9,861 bases of DNA. It comes from Flemingiibacterium sp045634345. GTDB lineage: Bacteria > Bacillota > Clostridia > Oscillospirales > CAG-272. Below, piece after piece: positions 1-7,191 of this stretch. Below the pieces are notes generated by a model that worked only from the letters and a program-made list of their open reading frames with translations, was not told the DNA's origin and ran no database searches. The translations under genes were made by a program, and so were the position numbers. The DNA lies in assembly GCA_045634345.1 (NCBI GenBank), contig JAZRAB010000160.1, positions 1-9,861 on the forward strand, read 5' to 3'. Each line of letters begins with the position of its first letter. Position 1 is the stretch's first letter.

Positions 1-1373
1 GGCAAAAGCTTGTCCTTGGTTGTATAGTCATCAAACTTCGTCCATCCCGGTTCGAGCATAACTGTTCCCTTCAGCGTAAACTCCTCGCCCGTTTTCGGTG
101 GAGTCCCAACAGCTATCTTTATCTCGGTCTTGTCAATTATACAGTCAAGCGAGCAGAACACCGCCGCAAATCTGCGCATTATTGCGCCGTATACAATAGC
201 TTCATCCTCCGAGAGTCTCTTTTTATCAGGGATTTTGGTTGTGGGAGTGAGCGCCGAGTGCGCCTCAATTTTGGAATCGTCGAACACCTGCTTTGTGTCC
301 TTAAACTCAATCGGATACCCAAGCTTTGAAACCGCCCCGATAATACGCTTCACCTTATCCTTCTCGGCAGTTGCAAGATATTCGGAATTGGTACGCGGAT
401 AGGTCACGTACCCCTCCTCGTACAGCTTTTGAAGCACTTCAAGCGAGCGCGGCATAGACATCTTGTATTTTTTTCCGAGAAAACTCTGTAATTTTGAAAG
501 CGACCATAATTTCCCCGGCGAAAGCTTGTCCTTCTTACGTTTAACCGCCGTTACAGTCGCACCGAGAGCATTATACTCGGCACACTTTTTTTCACATTCG
601 ACGATACTGTTTTTATCGAATTTAAGCTTCGATAAAAGCTCGACCTCCGCATCATTTGTCATAGCGGATGAGCGCGGCTGATAATATTTTTCGGGCGTAA
701 AATTCCGTATCGCACGGTCACGCTCACATATAGCGCGCACAATCGGCACGATAACACGTCCGACTCGAAGGAGCGTACCCGATTTAAGAGTCGCGTAGCG
801 TGTTAGATTGATGCCGTACAGCCAATCAATGTATGTGCGTGCAAACCCCTCGTCTGCAAGACGGTCATATTCCCTCTCATCGGGCGGAAGTGCTGCAGCG
901 GCTTGTATGGTTTCTGCGGTCTGGTCAGGCAGCCAAAGCCGTGCAAGGCGTTTCCCTTCAACAAAAAACGGCTGTGACGGTTTAAGATCAAACGCCTTCA
1001 TTATACACAGCCGTACAATTATTTCACCCTCTCTGTCCGAGTCCCCGGCATTGATTATCGTATCAACATCGGGACGGCGGCAGAGTTGTTTTATAATGTC
1101 AAACTGCCGCGCAGTTCCGTCGTCGCCTTTACTGCTCCGACGAAGCTCATAGCAAAATTCATCGGGAAAGCAAGGAAGCCCTTCGAGCGTCCATTTTGAG
1201 CTCGGCTCACCGCCCGTATAATATTCAAGGTCAGCAAGTGAAAAAAGATGCCCAAACGCCCATGTGACGATATACTCGCCTGCGGTGTAAAATCCGCTTC
1301 CCCTGGGATTCCCGCCGAGCGCGGTAACTATAGACCTTGCAAGGCTCGGTTTTTCTGCAATAATCAGTTTCAT
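1..1373 (-). CDS. topB: Type IA DNA topoisomerase, topoisomerase III (TopB-like), 3' end outside window
   Basis: I translated this frame codon by codon: it is open from the ATG at 1373 to base 1 (457 codons, about two thirds of a 650-730 residue protein). The enzyme cuts and passes single DNA strands through a 5'-phosphotyrosine link, resolving intertwined DNA. The TOPRIM domain opens with MKLIIAEKPS (1-10; metal-site Glu7) and has GDSDREGE at 110-117 (acidic Asp111, Asp113 and Glu117). LRVGRVIVPIVRAI corresponds to the conserved 'VGRVQTPTL' element. The active-site motif YVTYPRT is at 322-328 with catalytic Tyr325, close to Tyr328 of E. coli Topo III. EAHSALTPT matches the 'HHAIIPT' element. 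The ATG overlaps the permease stop (ATGA), with only a weak GGGGC upstream, so initiation is probably coupled. The C-terminus, including any zinc fingers, is not visible. Topo III over Topo I rests on the short N-terminus before TOPRIM and on motif style. Confidence 0.9.
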   Translation of the reverse strand, partial: MKLIIAEKPSLARSIVTALGGNPRGSGFYTAGEYIVTWAFGHLFSLADLEYYTGGEPSSKWTLEGLPCFPDEFCYELRRSSKGDDGTARQFDIIKQLCRRPDVDTIINAGDSDREGEIIVRLCIMKAFDLKPSQPFFVEGKRLARLWLPDQTAETIQAAAALPPDEREYDRLADEGFARTYIDWLYGINLTRYATLKSGTLLRVGRVIVPIVRAICERDRAIRNFTPEKYYQPRSSAMTNDAEVELLSKLKFDKNSIVECEKKCAEYNALGATVTAVKRKKDKLSPGKLWSLSKLQSFLGKKYKMSMPRSLEVLQKLYEEGYVTYPRTNSEYLATAEKDKVKRIIGAVSKLGYPIEFKDTKQVFDDSKIEAHSALTPTTKIPDKKRLSEDEAIVYGAIMRRFAAVFCSLDCIIDKTEIKIAVGTPPKTGEEFTLKGTVMLEPGWTKFDDYTTKDKLL

Positions 1374-2326
1374 ATAAGCCCCGTTTGTTTAAGTATCAGC
1401 GTGCCTGCAAATAGGGTAACAACGCTCATTAAGGTTGACACGAGGAGTATCTGTCCGGCAAGCTCATGGTCACTTTTCATCTGCTTTGCCATTATGTAGC
1501 TTGAGACGGATGCAGGGCCGCCGAAAAGAATAAATATCGTTCCAAGCTGGACTCCGCGAAATCCAAGAGGTATGGCACACAGCACCGCCGCAGCCGGCAC
1601 GGCTATGGTTTTAAGTGCACTCGACATAAGCGCCAGCTTGAATCTCCCACGCAGTGACTCTGCTTTAAAGCTAGCACCGAGACTTATGAGCGCAAGTGGC
1701 ATGGACATATCTGCAAGATAGTTAAGGCTTTTATCTGCCACAACAGGCAGTGAGATGCCCGTAAGCTCCCACAAAAGCGCAAGAACTATCGAAATAATAA
1801 GCGGGTTGGTTGCAACAGTTTTTGAAATGCGTACAAGGAGCTGCCTCGGCTTAAGCTTCACGTCTGCCGGTGCGTATATTGAGAGTATAACAACCGCGAA
1901 TCCGTTAAAAAGAACTACTACAAAAGGCATAACCGTCGACATCGTGGCAGTACCGTTTTCGGGAAACATGTTCTGTGCCATAGTAAGTCCGATTATCGCC
2001 GCGTTGGAGCGATAAACGCCCTGAATGAACGCGCCGCGCTTTGCGTTATCCTTTAAAAAAATCGGGACAATAAGGCAAGGCAAAATGAGGCATACCAGAA
2101 CAGCAGCAATACAGTACCCGATAAGCGTGGGGTTAAATCCCACGGACTCCGCACTGACTATTTCCACAAACAGCATACACGGCAGAGTTATCTTAAATAC
2201 AAGCTTGTCGCATACGGAAAGGAACCCGTCATTGACAAATCCTATTTTCCCAAGTACCGCGCCAAAAATGACGATAATGAACATCGGCATTATATTATTT
2301 ATGCTGTAAAGTATGCTTTCAAGCAC
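1370..2326 (-). CDS. AEC-family (auxin efflux carrier-like) membrane permease
   Basis: Multi-pass membrane transporter of the Auxin Efflux Carrier / BART-superfamily type; bacterial members move organic acids such as malate or malonate, but the substrate here cannot be read from the sequence. The 318 residues contain about ten hydrophobic segments in the usual five-plus-five layout. Family-like motifs: ITLPCMLF in the second segment (about 46-53), GVYRSNAAIIGL (103-114), the NPLIISI segment after the central loop, the MPLALISLGASF segment, and a closing FGGPASVSSYIMAKQM segment followed by the last helices. Length is typical. The start is GTG with a strong ribosome binding site. Its stop overlaps the ATG of the topoisomerase gene by 4 bases, an unexpected functional partner. 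Confidence 0.92.
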   Translation of the reverse strand: MLESILYSINNIMPMFIIVIFGAVLGKIGFVNDGFLSVCDKLVFKITLPCMLFVEIVSAESVGFNPTLIGYCIAAVLVCLILPCLIVPIFLKDNAKRGAFIQGVYRSNAAIIGLTMAQNMFPENGTATMSTVMPFVVVLFNGFAVVILSIYAPADVKLKPRQLLVRISKTVATNPLIISIVLALLWELTGISLPVVADKSLNYLADMSMPLALISLGASFKAESLRGRFKLALMSSALKTIAVPAAAVLCAIPLGFRGVQLGTIFILFGGPASVSSYIMAKQMKSDHELAGQILLVSTLMSVVTLFAGTLILKQTGLI

Positions 2327-2334
2327 CGTAATCG

Positions 2335-2342
2335 CCTTCCTT
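2335..2342 (-). promoter_or_regulatory. Ribosome binding site deciding the GTG start of the AEC permease
   Basis: AAGGAAGG on the minus strand, 8 bases before the GTG at 2326, in the 17-base gap after the CapA-family gene. It is a strong site, and the next Met (residue 13) has no comparable one. Confidence 0.75.
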
Positions 2343-2343
2343 T

Positions 2344-3648
2344 TTATTTCAAGAAATCAGGTAAAAACTCGTTTTTAATATTATTGGTTGCAAAGCTTCT
2401 TATTTTTTCAAGAGTCCAAATCCGAGTGGCGGCACTCTGACCGTAATTCGGGTTGCCGTGAAGCGCCGCAAGCTCCTCGGTATAGTTTTCCATTAAATAG
2501 ACCTGCAATCCGAGACGCTCTTTGTTATAATGTGTAACTGTCGGATTATATATGGGATTCTCTATTGTAATATCACCGTTTTTGTCCTTGACAATATCGA
2601 ACGTCACAATACCGCCCACGAGGTTGCGGTTATTATATTGGGTTGAAATCAAATTGCCGAGTGAATATATAACAAGTGTGTCACTACCGTCAGAAGCCCT
2701 TTTCCAATCCATTCCCTGTATAACGTGAGGATGCATACCGATTATAACGTCAGCGCCGGCTTCGGTAATGGACTCGGCTAAAGAATACTCGCTCTTTGAG
2801 GGAGTAAAGGAATTTTCGTCCTCACCGCCCCAGTGCATCACGACAAACACAAGATCGGCAAGCTTTTTCGCCTCTTTGGTCATACGAACAATTTCCGTCT
2901 CATTTATATACGGAATAACCATCTCGCTGCCTGCGGGGAGTGACGGTGTGTTCGTAGCGTATGTATATGATATAAGAGCAATTGATATTCCCTGTTCTTC
3001 GATGATGCGAATATTCTCATAATCCTCACGGTTATAGTAGCCGCCTATCATAAGAATGTCGTCATCACGCTCATGCCAATAATCGAGAGTTCCCTTGTAA
3101 CCTCTCTCAAGCTTGTCAAGCGTGTGATTGTTAGCCACATTTACGATATCAAAGCCAAGCTCAATAAGCGTGTCACCGACCGCCTCGGGAGAGTTGAAGT
3201 TGGGATATCCGGAAATAGTAAGCTCATCGCCGCAAATAGGCGACTCCTGATTAATAAGTGCTATATCAGCATTTTTCACCATGTCGGAAATTCCGTCGTA
3301 CATGTCTATGAAATTATATTTCTCTCCGTCCTTGGCGCGGTTTCTGGCATCCGTGAAGATTTTCTCATGTATAATGTTGTCCCCTGCCGCAAGAAAGCTG
3401 ATGCGCGTTTCTCCGGGAATGCTGACCGTCGGAGTGTGTGTTGTCTCCTCGTGCATTGTAGTAGTATCGTCGTCGCGCACATTAACATCACTCGTATCGT
3501 CAGCTGGGGGGGCTGTAACCCTCGTGGCATTTGGGTCAGCCGTATCCTCTGTCGTCACAAGCCCTGGATTTGTATCCGTATTGGAGCCGCATCCACTTAT
3601 AAATAGAAGCATCAAAACTGCGGCAGTAATTTTAGTTATATATTTCAC
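2344..3648 (-). CDS. CapA-family lipoprotein (PGA_cap metallophosphatase fold)
   Basis: Poly-gamma-glutamate capsule synthesis protein family (CapA/PgsA), with a calcineurin-like metallophosphatase fold, exported and lipid-anchored. Residues 1-20 form a lipoprotein signal with lipobox I-S-G-C and Cys20 as the lipidation site. Residues 21-80 are a Thr/Asp-rich low-complexity spacer. The catalytic domain follows: AAGDN (87-91), INQESP (132-137), VANNHTLD (171-178), VMHWG (270-274) and GMHPHVIQG (304-312), which carry the expected metal-ligand Asp, Asn and His residues. Length of 434 residues fits the family. No capB/capC homologue is visible nearby, so a role in polyglutamate synthesis is not supported; isolated CapA-like lipoproteins are common and their substrates mostly unknown. 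The start is GTG, 17 bases after the GNAT-like gene. Confidence 0.9.
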   Translation of the reverse strand: MKYITKITAAVLMLLFISGCGSNTDTNPGLVTTEDTADPNATRVTAPPADDTSDVNVRDDDTTTMHEETTHTPTVSIPGETRISFLAAGDNIIHEKIFTDARNRAKDGEKYNFIDMYDGISDMVKNADIALINQESPICGDELTISGYPNFNSPEAVGDTLIELGFDIVNVANNHTLDKLERGYKGTLDYWHERDDDILMIGGYYNREDYENIRIIEEQGISIALISYTYATNTPSLPAGSEMVIPYINETEIVRMTKEAKKLADLVFVVMHWGGEDENSFTPSKSEYSLAESITEAGADVIIGMHPHVIQGMDWKRASDGSDTLVIYSLGNLISTQYNNRNLVGGIVTFDIVKDKNGDITIENPIYNPTVTHYNKERLGLQVYLMENYTEELAALHGNPNYGQSAATRIWTLEKIRSFATNNIKNEFLPDFLK

Positions 3649-3656
3649 TTTAATTA

Positions 3657-3662
3657 TCCTTT
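3657..3662 (-). promoter_or_regulatory. Ribosome binding site deciding the GTG start of the CapA-family gene
   Basis: AAAGGA on the minus strand, 8 bases before the GTG at 3648. It supports the GTG, which yields a complete lipoprotein signal peptide. Confidence 0.7.
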
Positions 3663-3665
3663 ATA

Positions 3666-4073
3666 TTATTTTTCAGCGGAACACGGGTGAGTAAAAAACG
3701 CTTCGAGATCTGCTCCCCATTTTCCGTTTTCGTCCTTCGTGAATCCAAGCCACTTAATGAATTTCTCATCGCAGTCGCCCTCAAAATATGCATAGTGTAC
3801 ACCGTGAAGATCGATGAAATTCATCGTTTGGCGTCCCATTATAAACATCGCCTCGGTGTCATCCGTTCCAACCGCTTTGGCAAGATCGGTTATCGTTGCA
3901 GTCTGCCCCATGCGGAATTGGCAGATTCCGACAAAATCGCCCACGCTGTCCCCCTCAAGCTCATCGCGCACCCATGCACCGTACGCAAGCAGATCGGGGT
4001 CATATGTGACATTACAGAGCCCGCACAGCTGTTCCTGTAATGCTTTGTCCTGAATTGGTCTGATTATTAACAT
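3666..4073 (-). CDS. Small GNAT-like protein (possible N-acetyltransferase fold)
   Basis: A 135-residue protein I recognise only as a GNAT-fold relative. The opening LIIRPIQDKALQEQLCGLC (2-20) looks like the first GNAT strand and helix, and VGDFVGICQFRM (44-55) like the strand 2-3 hairpin. The later FIDLHGVHYAYFEGDCDEKFIKWLGF (86-111) resembles the final strand and helix with the usual 'GF' before the last strand. The acetyl-CoA loop motif (Q/R-x-x-G-x-G/A) is not evident, so cofactor binding is doubtful. Similar short proteins ending in FFT-x-C-like motifs (FFTHPC at 126-131) occur in gut Clostridia, annotated only as GNAT family. The ATG has a good ribosome binding site. No substrate can be inferred; neighbours are rluB and a CapA lipoprotein. 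Confidence 0.65.
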   Translation of the reverse strand: MLIIRPIQDKALQEQLCGLCNVTYDPDLLAYGAWVRDELEGDSVGDFVGICQFRMGQTATITDLAKAVGTDDTEAMFIMGRQTMNFIDLHGVHYAYFEGDCDEKFIKWLGFTKDENGKWGADLEAFFTHPCSAEK

Positions 4074-4078
4074 TTGTC

Positions 4079-4086
4079 TCTCCTAT
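4079..4086 (-). promoter_or_regulatory. Ribosome binding site of the GNAT-like gene, containing the rluB stop codon
   Basis: ATAGGAGA on the minus strand, 5 bases before the ATG at 4073. The TAG stop codon of rluB lies inside this ribosome binding site, so a ribosome ending rluB sits on the initiation region of the next gene. This supports coupled translation. Confidence 0.75.
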
Positions 4087-4823
4087 TTTTTGGAAGCATT
4101 TCGCTTAAGGTAGTCCACTTGCGCTTTTGTAAGGTGTTTCCACGCGCCGGGTTTCAGACTTTGAAGCTTAATATCGCCTATAGCAACACGAGTCAAACGA
4201 TTAACCTTAAGACCGCACTGCTCACACATCTTGCGTATCTGTCGGTTTCGTCCTTCATACAATTCCATGCGAAGTACCGTGACTTCTCGGCGCGTGTCGC
4301 TTCTCATCGAATGTATCTCTGTCTTAACCGGCATTATCTGATATCCGTCAATAATAAGCGGACTCGACAGCTTCTTTATTGTTTCGCGGTCAACCTTTCC
4401 CGGTACCTCTACGTGGTACAGCTTTGGTATTGAGTGCCGCGGATGTGTCAGCTTGTTTGCAAGCTCGCCATCGTTCGTTAAGAGAAGCAGTCCGTCCGAA
4501 TCCATATCAAGCCGTCCCACCGGATAAACCCGCGCTCCGACTTCACGGCACAAATCAACAACCGTCGGCCGTCCGCGCTCGTCGGATGCAGTAGTCACAT
4601 AACCGCGCGGCTTATTTAGCATTATGTAAATGTAGTGCTTGAAGCCATTCTTGACTATCTGCCCATTATATTCGATTGTATCAACCTCGGGACATACCTT
4701 CTGTCCGATTTCGGCGGGTATACCGTTTACAAGCACCGCGCCGCGCGAGATTTCATGCTCGGCGGCACGGCGGCTCATAAGTCCCGCATCTGCAAGATAT
4801 TTTTGCAAACGTAATTCTGTCAT
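4083..4823 (-). CDS. rluB: 23S rRNA pseudouridine synthase, RluB/RsuA family
   Basis: Converts a uridine of 23S rRNA (position 2605 in E. coli numbering, for RluB) to pseudouridine. From Met at 4823 (246 residues) it begins with an S4 RNA-binding domain (LRLQKYLADAGLMSRRAAE, 4-22, to about 50). The catalytic domain holds LNKPRG (69-74), VGRLDMDSDGLLLLTNDG (102-119) with catalytic Asp106, and the late motif EGRNRQIRKMC. An in-frame TTG at 4844 would add seven residues and overlap the carboxypeptidase gene; I prefer the ATG because RluB-type proteins start just before the S4 domain. No strong ribosome binding site precedes either start, so initiation probably depends on ribosomes ending at the TAA one base upstream. 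In B. subtilis rluB also follows a dac gene, with spmA-spmB in between. RsuA (16S rRNA) is an alternative, less likely given context and length. Confidence 0.92.
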   Translation of the reverse strand: MTELRLQKYLADAGLMSRRAAEHEISRGAVLVNGIPAEIGQKVCPEVDTIEYNGQIVKNGFKHYIYIMLNKPRGYVTTASDERGRPTVVDLCREVGARVYPVGRLDMDSDGLLLLTNDGELANKLTHPRHSIPKLYHVEVPGKVDRETIKKLSSPLIIDGYQIMPVKTEIHSMRSDTRREVTVLRMELYEGRNRQIRKMCEQCGLKVNRLTRVAIGDIKLQSLKPGAWKHLTKAQVDYLKRNASKK

Positions 4824-4824
4824 T

Positions 4825-5922
4825 TTAATCAAATATTTTCTCAAATAAATTTTTCTTATATTCTACCCTATCGGCATTTTCCTCTGCATAAAGTGCAACC
4901 TCACCGATAAAAGTATCCCCGTCGTATATCTCGATTTTTCCAACGACACTGTCGGCAGTCACAGGTGCCCAAAAGTATTTCGGCAGTATGACTTTTCGCG
5001 TGATGTTATGCTCACCCCTCGGTAGAATTACCGTAAGTCCTTCCCGGTTTTTTATAGTGATCTCCCCTGATTCTGTGCCGATGCAGGGAGAGATAAAAAC
5101 CGAGTCTCCTGCCTCAGCAAGTGTAAGCTTCTCGAGGGTGGAAAAACCTAAATCAAGCATATCAGAATGGTCCGACCAATCGTCGGGCGCATTGAGTGTA
5201 ACTGCAATAAACGTCATTCCGTCGCGCTCCGCCGCTGAAACGAGGCACCGTCCGCTAACCTTGGTAAAGCCTGTCTTAACACCTACAGCTCCGTCATACA
5301 AATGGAGCATCTTATTATGATTGTGAAGATGTCTCACCCCTTCACCGTAAGAAATCTTATAGGTGTCAGTCGATACGATTTTTCTGAAGATGTCGTTTCT
5401 CATCGCTGCGGCAGTAAGTTTTGCAAGGTCTCTTGCTGTCGTATAGTGAGCATCATCACTTAGTCCGTGCGGATTTGTGAAATGCGTATCGGAAAGACCA
5501 AGCTCCGCAGCCTTCGCATTCATCTTCTCGGCAAAAGCTTCGATAGACCCGGCAACACCGATTGCAATTGCCGCGGCGGCATCGTTTGCACTTTCTAGCA
5601 TAAGTGCCCAAACAAGCGATTCAAGGGATATCTTATCTCCCTCTTTAAGATATATCGATGAGCCTTCAACTCCAACCGCAGCCGGAGCAACGGTTATCTC
5701 ACGTGAAAGCTCGCCCGACTCAATTGCAACAAGAGCAGTCATAATCTTGGTCGTGCTTGCCATAGGACGATGGGTATCGGCATCCTTTTCATAGATTACT
5801 TTGCCCGTTGAAGCTTCAATGACAATAGCCGACCTTGCCGACACATCGAGTCCGCGCACCGGCAATGCAGTCATAAACAGTATAGGCACAAGAAAAAGTG
5901 CCATGATTTTTAATCTTCGCAT
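4825..5922 (-). CDS. D-alanyl-D-alanine carboxypeptidase (PBP5-like, DacF/DacB type), secreted
   Basis: Low-molecular-weight penicillin-binding protein (peptidase S11) that removes the terminal D-Ala from peptidoglycan stem peptides outside the cytoplasmic membrane. From the chosen ATG (365 residues) the N-terminus is a signal peptide: MRRLK then a hydrophobic core to about residue 20, with likely cleavage just after (near 24-30). Catalytic motifs are intact: STTK at 56-59 (nucleophile Ser56), SAN at 111-113 and KTG at 216-218. The C-terminal part from about 245 fits the beta-rich PBP5 C-domain, and the last residues (EYKKNLFEKIFD) could form a short amphipathic anchor. Position between scpAB/gerW and rluB matches dacB/dacF-like genes of sporulation clusters. 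The sequence alone does not decide between vegetative, DacB (cortex) and DacF (forespore) roles, so no symbol is given. The stop lies one base before the rluB ATG. Confidence 0.93.
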   Translation of the reverse strand: MRRLKIMALFLVPILFMTALPVRGLDVSARSAIVIEASTGKVIYEKDADTHRPMASTTKIMTALVAIESGELSREITVAPAAVGVEGSSIYLKEGDKISLESLVWALMLESANDAAAAIAIGVAGSIEAFAEKMNAKAAELGLSDTHFTNPHGLSDDAHYTTARDLAKLTAAAMRNDIFRKIVSTDTYKISYGEGVRHLHNHNKMLHLYDGAVGVKTGFTKVSGRCLVSAAERDGMTFIAVTLNAPDDWSDHSDMLDLGFSTLEKLTLAEAGDSVFISPCIGTESGEITIKNREGLTVILPRGEHNITRKVILPKYFWAPVTADSVVGKIEIYDGDTFIGEVALYAEENADRVEYKKNLFEKIFD

Positions 5923-5989
5923 ATTAATTCCCCTTAAATGAGACTTCGTAAAAAGCATTTGCCGCCTCGGAGAATTTATGCGCTGTAAG
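5923..5989 (-). other. Largest intergenic gap (67 bases), no clear control element
   Basis: The only gap over 30 bases in the window, between gerW and the carboxypeptidase gene. It holds the carboxypeptidase ribosome binding site near its downstream end. I see no convincing -35/-10 pair and no strong hairpin with a T run. If a forespore promoter or processing site exists inside this gene string, this is the most likely place. Confidence 0.5.
5930..5935 (-). promoter_or_regulatory. Ribosome binding site deciding the start of the D,D-carboxypeptidase
   Basis: AAGGGG on the minus strand, 7 bases before the ATG at 5922. It places the start directly before a clean signal peptide. The same frame runs upstream to 6030, but that would add 36 residues and overlap gerW. 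Confidence 0.75.
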
Positions 5990-6478
5990 TTATCCCACTT
6001 CGCCTGCGTCGGCTGCATCATCGGATGCATCCGAATTGTCGTCCGCTTTTTCCTTTTTGAATACTGCTTTAATTCTGGAAATAAGCTCTGGCGAGCGTTC
6101 TATAAGGTTTGCAACTTGGTCTATCTTGTCCGCAGAGCCGGCAGTAGTGGTGCCGACATTGAGGATCTGTACGCTTCCGTCGGGGGAAATTACAAGAAAT
6201 CCGACCGGCTGTACGGTAACACCGGTCCCGCCGCCACCGCCGAAATTGGTGGTAAGCGCAGACGGACGCTGAGAAGCCTTCTCTGCCACATTTTTCATGT
6301 TTTTGCCAAGATAGTCAACACCACCGGATGCAAAACCGACCATAACCTTAGATATAGGAATAATAGTCGTCCCGTTTGGAGTATTGATCGGTGTGCCGAT
6401 AATAGTGTTTGCATCGACTACGTTTCTGATTTTTTCAAGAGATGTTTCAATGATACCCGAAATTTTGTTGTCTGCCAT
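5990..6478 (-). CDS. gerW: GerW/YtfJ family sporulation and germination protein
   Basis: GerW (YtfJ) family, made in the forespore in B. subtilis and needed for normal spore germination; its biochemical role is not settled. The sequence shows the usual pattern: helical start (ISGIIETSLEKIRNVVDANT, 6-25), the GTPINTPNGTTIIPISKV region (28-45), VGFASGG (47-53), then a glycine cluster (80-84) leading to TGVTVQPVGFLVI (85-97). The tail after about residue 140 changes from basic (KKEK) to acidic (Asp/Glu/Ala-rich). Length of 162 residues is slightly above the usual 140-150 because of this tail. The ATG at 6478 has an AAAAGGGG ribosome binding site about 9 bases upstream. Its partner, the DUF2953 gene, is immediately upstream. 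Confidence 0.93.
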   Translation of the reverse strand: MADNKISGIIETSLEKIRNVVDANTIIGTPINTPNGTTIIPISKVMVGFASGGVDYLGKNMKNVAEKASQRPSALTTNFGGGGGTGVTVQPVGFLVISPDGSVQILNVGTTTAGSADKIDQVANLIERSPELISRIKAVFKKEKADDNSDASDDAADAGEVG

Positions 6479-6502
6479 TTTTATATTCCCCTTTTCATAA
6501 AT

Positions 6503-7162
6503 TTACGATTTCTTTAAATATGCGGCTGCCGAGCGTATCAGAATATCAAGCGCCTGATACAGCCTGAATGAAAATGTAATATCTGCCTCCGCCGTAATCT
6601 TCTCTGAAAGAAAATCCGGCTCAACCCGTATGTCATCGCTTTTCGGAAGCTTTACATGCATTGTATTGTAAAGAAGCTCCATTAAACACTGAACTGCACC
6701 GCATACCGTACCGTAAAGCACAGCGGTCTGCGCCGCATCCGGTGTTGCGATTATTATGACCAAGCGTTTTACTTTTATATGCAGGTGATGTCCAAAGCGT
6801 GAGGTAAATACACGTACAACCTCGAGGAGCTTTGATAATAGTCCCATGATATCGCGCTCCGAATCTTCCGTCCCGCTGCTCTTAGCTTGAGATGTACCGA
6901 TTTTTTTGTGCTTTGTTTGAGCTTTTGTTTTCTTCTTATTTGATTTTTTCTTATCCTTAGCCTCACTTTTTGCAAGTCGCTTTCGGAATTTTTTGATTTT
7001 ATAATCCGACAGCCTAAGAGTTTTCTCTTTTGCTGGAAACAGCGGGATACGAAAAATACCGATGCCGAGTGTCAATTTTGTGTCCCCGACAATTTTTACC
7101 TTAATACTAATTTTAAGAAGCAGTATCAGCGCAATTATTGCCGCGGCGATTATCCATCCCAC
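6503..7162 (-). CDS. DUF2953 membrane protein (YtfI-like)
   Basis: Matches the DUF2953 family (B. subtilis YtfI), found mostly in spore formers and usually next to gerW/ytfJ as it is here. Residues 2-20 form one N-terminal membrane segment. A predicted extramembrane region follows, interrupted by a very basic low-complexity linker at about 55-94 (runs of Lys with Asn, Thr and Gln). The C-terminal domain has family-like features: DAAQTAVLYG at 142-151 and the IRVEPDF segment at 178-184. The start is GTG, chosen for the strong AAGGGAG ribosome binding site 7 bases upstream and because it gives a complete membrane segment. Molecular function is unknown; partnership with GerW is inferred from conserved adjacency. 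The 24-base gap to gerW points to cotranscription. Confidence 0.85.
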   Translation of the reverse strand: MGWIIAAAIIALILLLKISIKVKIVGDTKLTLGIGIFRIPLFPAKEKTLRLSDYKIKKFRKRLAKSEAKDKKKSNKKKTKAQTKHKKIGTSQAKSSGTEDSERDIMGLLSKLLEVVRVFTSRFGHHLHIKVKRLVIIIATPDAAQTAVLYGTVCGAVQCLMELLYNTMHVKLPKSDDIRVEPDFLSEKITAEADITFSFRLYQALDILIRSAAAYLKKS

Positions 7163-7169
7163 CGTATCA

Positions 7170-7176
7170 CTCCCTT
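7170..7176 (-). promoter_or_regulatory. Ribosome binding site deciding the GTG start of the DUF2953 gene
   Basis: AAGGGAG on the minus strand, 7 bases before the GTG at 7162. No in-frame ATG near the N-terminus would keep the membrane segment intact, so this site settles the GTG start. Confidence 0.7.
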
Positions 7177-7191
7177 CTGTCGTTTTTTATT

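Noticed and set aside
3073..3694. Two plus-strand open frames (177 and 137 codons) opposite the CapA gene
   Set aside because: They mirror the Thr/Asp-rich spacer and the catalytic domain of the CapA protein; no independent support.
4824..4844. TTG start at 4844 for rluB
   Set aside because: Adds seven residues before the S4 domain and overlaps the carboxypeptidase gene, with no ribosome binding site; the ATG at 4823 fits the family start.
5945..5985. Hairpin-like GCAT...CCG-AGG-CGG...ATGC followed by TTTTT
   Set aside because: Stems of only 4 and 3 base pairs with a bulky internal loop are too weak for a terminator.
5923..5989. Possible sigma-F-type promoter (GCATA followed by GGCAAATGC) before the carboxypeptidase gene
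   Set aside because: The GCATA fits a -35 element, but the -10 match is poor and the spacing of about 13 bases is too short; not supportable by eye.
5923..6030. Longer N-terminus for the carboxypeptidase starting at 6030
   Set aside because: It would add 36 polar residues ahead of the signal peptide and overlap gerW; the ATG at 5922 has AAGGGG at ideal spacing.
5978..6517. A 179-codon plus-strand open frame opposite gerW
   Set aside because: Fully antisense to gerW, with no ribosome binding site or recognisable protein features; treated as a shadow frame.
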